DNA from: Candidatus Methanomethylophilaceae archaeon
GTDB lineage: Archaea > Thermoplasmatota > Thermoplasmata > Methanomassiliicoccales > Methanomethylophilaceae
Assembly (NCBI GenBank): GCA_016296195.1
Contig: JAEDJU010000021.1
Location: 1 to 14,741, forward strand
Direction: 5' to 3'
DNA: 14,741 nucleotides
The notes beneath the pieces are model-generated. The model was given only the letters and a program-made list of their open reading frames with translations, searched no databases and had not been told where the DNA came from. Positions 13,219-14,741 of this stretch are shown here, in pieces. Within the stretch, counting starts at the first letter, position 1, and every line of letters begins with the position of its first letter. A program made the translations under genes and the position numbers.

Positions 13219-13923
13219 TTGGGTTCGTACACGTACGCCGTAAGGAGGGCCTTCCCCTACACCATCCCGGTCCTTGCCGGATATCTGTTCATAGGTCTGG
13301 CCTTCGGTGTTCTGTTCGCCGACAAGGGATACAACGTCCTCTGGGCCATCCTGATGAGCATCGTCGTTTACGCAGGATCCGGACAGTATCTGGCAGTGAA
13401 CTTCTTCATTCCCGGATTCTCGATACTCCAGGCTGTGTTCCTGACCCTGATGGTCAATGTGAGACACATCTTCTACGGCCTTTCACTTGTTGACAGATAC
13501 AACAAGTTCGACTGGAAGAGATGGTATCTGATCTTCGGGATGACCGATGAAACCTACTCGCTGATATGCACCACAGATGTGCCGGATGATGTGGACGAGG
13601 AAAGATTCCTGCTATCCATCACACTCCTCAATCAGCTTTATTGGGTGATCGGGACGATACTGGGATCGGTCATTGCCGGTGCACTGCCCTTCAGCTCGGA
13701 AGGGGTGGAGTTCGCCATGACCGCCCTGTTCATCGTGATGTTCGTGGAACTCTGGTGCCACAGGAACAACCGCCTTCCGGAACTGATCGGGATATGCACC
13801 TCAGTGGTGTGTCTCCTGATATTCGGAGCCGACAACTTCGTACTGCCCACAATGCTGCTGATTGTCGCGATTATAATGTTGGGGAAGAAGAGGATTTGCA
13901 AGGAGGGGATGAACAATGCTTGA
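13219..13923 (+). CDS. azlC: AzlC family branched-chain amino acid exporter, large subunit
   Basis: This 234-residue multi-pass membrane protein matches AzlC: RRAFPYTIPVLAGYLFIGLAFGVLF at the N-terminus, YAGSGQYLAVNFF, then VNVRHIFYGLSL and FGMTDETYSL, the hallmark family blocks. It ends with hydrophobic helices near the C-terminus. With AzlD it forms an exporter for branched-chain amino acids and analogues in the cytoplasmic membrane. No ATG is available: an in-frame TGA lies at 13183-13185, and the only plausible initiation codon before the conserved region is TTG at 13219. azlD follows with an 8-base overlap. The encoded segment is full length for the family (about 230-250 residues). Confidence 0.9.
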   Translation: MGSYTYAVRRAFPYTIPVLAGYLFIGLAFGVLFADKGYNVLWAILMSIVVYAGSGQYLAVNFFIPGFSILQAVFLTLMVNVRHIFYGLSLVDRYNKFDWKRWYLIFGMTDETYSLICTTDVPDDVDEERFLLSITLLNQLYWVIGTILGSVIAGALPFSSEGVEFAMTALFIVMFVELWCHRNNRLPELIGICTSVVCLLIFGADNFVLPTMLLIVAIIMLGKKRICKEGMNNA

Positions 13924-14245
13924 CACCGCCTCATCGTTGATAATGATCGCCGCGATAGCCATCGCCACATTCACCACCCGTGCGGCATCGTTCCTTGTTT
14001 TTCCCAAGGGAAAGGAGGTCCCTCCCAAGGTCATATTCATCGGAAAGGTGCTACCCCCTGCGATAATAGGCATGCTGGTAGTCTACTGCCTGAGGTCCAC
14101 CTCGGTCCTGGCATACCCCTACGGCATTCCCGAGCTCATCGCAGGAATGACAGTCGTCATCCTCCATCTGTGGAAGAGGAATATATTCCTCAGCATCGGG
14201 GCCGGGACCATACTCTACATGGTGCTGGTCCAGACAATCTTCTGA
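13916..14245 (+). CDS. azlD: AzlD family branched-chain amino acid exporter, small subunit
   Basis: This 109-residue protein has about four hydrophobic helices and the AzlD pattern: an N-terminal helix, then TFTTRAASFLVFP, then VLPPAIIGMLVVYCLR, and a C-terminal helix pair (ELIAGMTVVILHLWKRNIFLSIGAGTILYMVL). It is the obligate small partner of AzlC in branched-chain amino acid export. The ATG at 13916 overlaps the azlC stop by 8 bases. A strong Shine-Dalgarno sequence (AGGAGGGGAT, 13901-13910) sits five bases before it, so coupled translation is expected. Its last 195 bases are also open on the opposite strand as the tail of the convergent winged-helix gene. Confidence 0.9.
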   Translation: MLDTASSLIMIAAIAIATFTTRAASFLVFPKGKEVPPKVIFIGKVLPPAIIGMLVVYCLRSTSVLAYPYGIPELIAGMTVVILHLWKRNIFLSIGAGTILYMVLVQTIF

Positions 14246-14545
14246 AGAATGACCGATGCCGTATATCTCCTCCATACGGTCCCTGTTCACATTCCAGAAC
14301 GACCCGTTCATGGATATCCTGCGGCACAGGACACCACGGGCCATGAGATTGTGTATCAGTTCATCCACACGTGCCTTCTCCATCCCCAAGTACTGCGATA
14401 TCTCCCTCCTCTTGATGAAAGGGTCCATGATGCAATGACAGAGAACATCCTTCTCCTCCTTGAGTGTGGATGGATCGTCAGGAGGCTCTTCTATCAGTAT
14501 ATCAGGTGATCGAGAAGAGTATGGGGAGAAAGGAGCATCCGACAC
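14051..14545 (-). CDS. small winged-helix DNA-binding protein, tail antisense to azlD
   Basis: The frame encodes 164 residues from a GTG at 14545 to a TAG at 14053-14051. Residues ~28-97 look like a real winged helix: LKEEKDVLCHCI, then REISQYLGMEKARVDELIHNL (helix-turn-helix), then ARGVLCRR and FWNVNRDR (wing). Residues from ~101 onward lie exactly opposite the azlD coding end and have no domain character. The gene may have lost its own stop or may genuinely overlap azlD. The first ~27 residues are polar and proline-rich, and an internal ATG at 14428 is a weaker start because it cuts into the first helix. A role in local control, for example of azlCD, is only a guess from position. TAG is the only such stop among the calls here. 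Confidence 0.6.
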   Translation of the reverse strand: MSDAPFSPYSSRSPDILIEEPPDDPSTLKEEKDVLCHCIMDPFIKRREISQYLGMEKARVDELIHNLMARGVLCRRISMNGSFWNVNRDRMEEIYGIGHSSEDCLDQHHVEYGPGPDAEEYIPLPQMEDDDCHSCDELGNAVGVCQDRGGPQAVDYQHAYYRRG

Positions 14546-14594
14546 CTAAACTGTACTCCTGAACAATCTTGGATGATTTTCTTTGTACACCACC

Positions 14595-14601
14595 AATATA
14601 T
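14595..14601 (+). promoter_or_regulatory. TATA box of the rightmost gene
   Basis: AATATAT is centred at about 14598, placing transcription start near 14624. This would leave a leader of about 48 bases before the ATG at 14672, unlike the leaderless genes elsewhere in the window. Confidence 0.5.
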
Positions 14602-14671
14602 CTGTTGAAACCCTTCACACGGACATGCCCGCCCCCGGAGTAACCCAAGGGGTGGCTAAGGAGACATCCAA

Positions 14672-14741
14672 ATGGCAGAGAAACGCCCCGAATCCATGGA
14701 AAGGATCAACACACCTGAGCTCGCCAGGAAATTCATAGACG
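14672..14741 (+). CDS. unidentified protein, N-terminal end (partial)
   Basis: Only 23 codons are inside the window, beginning MAEKRPESMERINTPELARK and running off the right edge. The ATG at 14672 has a Shine-Dalgarno sequence (TAAGGAG, 14657-14663) eight bases upstream, and a TATA box lies at 14595-14601. An in-frame ATG at 14696 is an alternative. The TPELARKFID segment is faintly like the helix that precedes the ATP-pyrophosphatase domain of GMP synthase, but this is too short to name the gene. Confidence 0.55.
   Translation, partial: MAEKRPESMERINTPELARKFID

Noticed and set aside
11098..13467. A 789-codon open frame on the minus strand across tgtA
   Set aside because: It is the shadow of tgtA, whose catalytic and zinc residues are intact. 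The minus frame gives a low-complexity, His/Gly/Asp/Val-rich sequence with no domain and crosses the tgtA and azlC promoters.
14249..14509. Plus-strand frame downstream of azlD
   Set aside because: The opposite strand here encodes a clear winged helix. The plus frame has no Shine-Dalgarno sequence and no domain.
1..14741. tRNA genes, CRISPR arrays, insertion sequences or prophage
   Set aside because: No cloverleaf with a T-loop motif, no spaced direct repeats, and no transposase or integrase motif was found by reading both strands. Nearly all sequence is accounted for by genes.

Overview
The window looks like chromosomal DNA of an archaeon. The firmest evidence is a full-length archaeosine tRNA-guanine transglycosylase (TgtA) with its PUA domain. 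It is supported by an archaeal-type peptidyl-tRNA hydrolase (Pth2) and by TATA boxes placed about 25 bp upstream of start codons, the pattern of leaderless archaeal transcripts. Moderately high GC, stop codons that are almost all TGA with no secure TAG, and membrane-anchored proteins with a Listeria/Bacteroides-type repeat suggest a host-associated methanogen of the Thermoplasmatota (Methanomassiliicoccales/Methanomethylophilaceae). That placement is inference.

Layout. 1-152: the 3' end of thiE. 218-3982: a probable two-gene unit. It encodes a large membrane-tethered regulator with two HTH/sensor units and an outside domain, then a zinc-ribbon membrane protein whose outside domain resembles a transglutaminase but lacks its catalytic Cys and His. 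4023-4406: pth2, stop-to-stop with the leftward thiM-carbonic anhydrase pair (5743-4407), whose genes overlap by GTGA. 5974-8752: a dat-ddc operon (2,4-diaminobutyrate aminotransferase and decarboxylase) predicted to make 1,3-diaminopropane, preceded by two dyad-symmetric elements. 8810-10546 (minus): a secreted or anchored protein with a Flg_new/InlB-type repeat and an intact transglutaminase-like triad. 10651-11058: a small DUF2703-like protein. 11167-13098: tgtA. 13219-14245: the azlC-azlD branched-chain amino acid exporter. 14545-14051 (minus): a small winged-helix protein whose frame runs antisense into azlD. 14672 to the end: the 5' end of an unidentified gene.

How the parts relate. Most first genes have a TATA box 24-28 bp before the start codon and no Shine-Dalgarno sequence, so they are probably leaderless. 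Downstream genes (carbonic anhydrase, ddc, azlD) have clear Shine-Dalgarno sequences and overlap the preceding gene. ThiE and ThiM serve thiamine synthesis and salvage, Pth2 and TgtA serve translation and tRNA modification, Dat-Ddc serves diamine synthesis, and AzlCD serves amino acid export. The regulator/zinc-ribbon pair may form an envelope-sensing module, and the transglutaminase-like protein at 8810-10546 is its catalytic-looking relative. No tRNA, rRNA, CRISPR array or insertion sequence was seen. No gene-free stretch exceeds 300 bases; the longest, 5744-5973, is a divergent promoter region.
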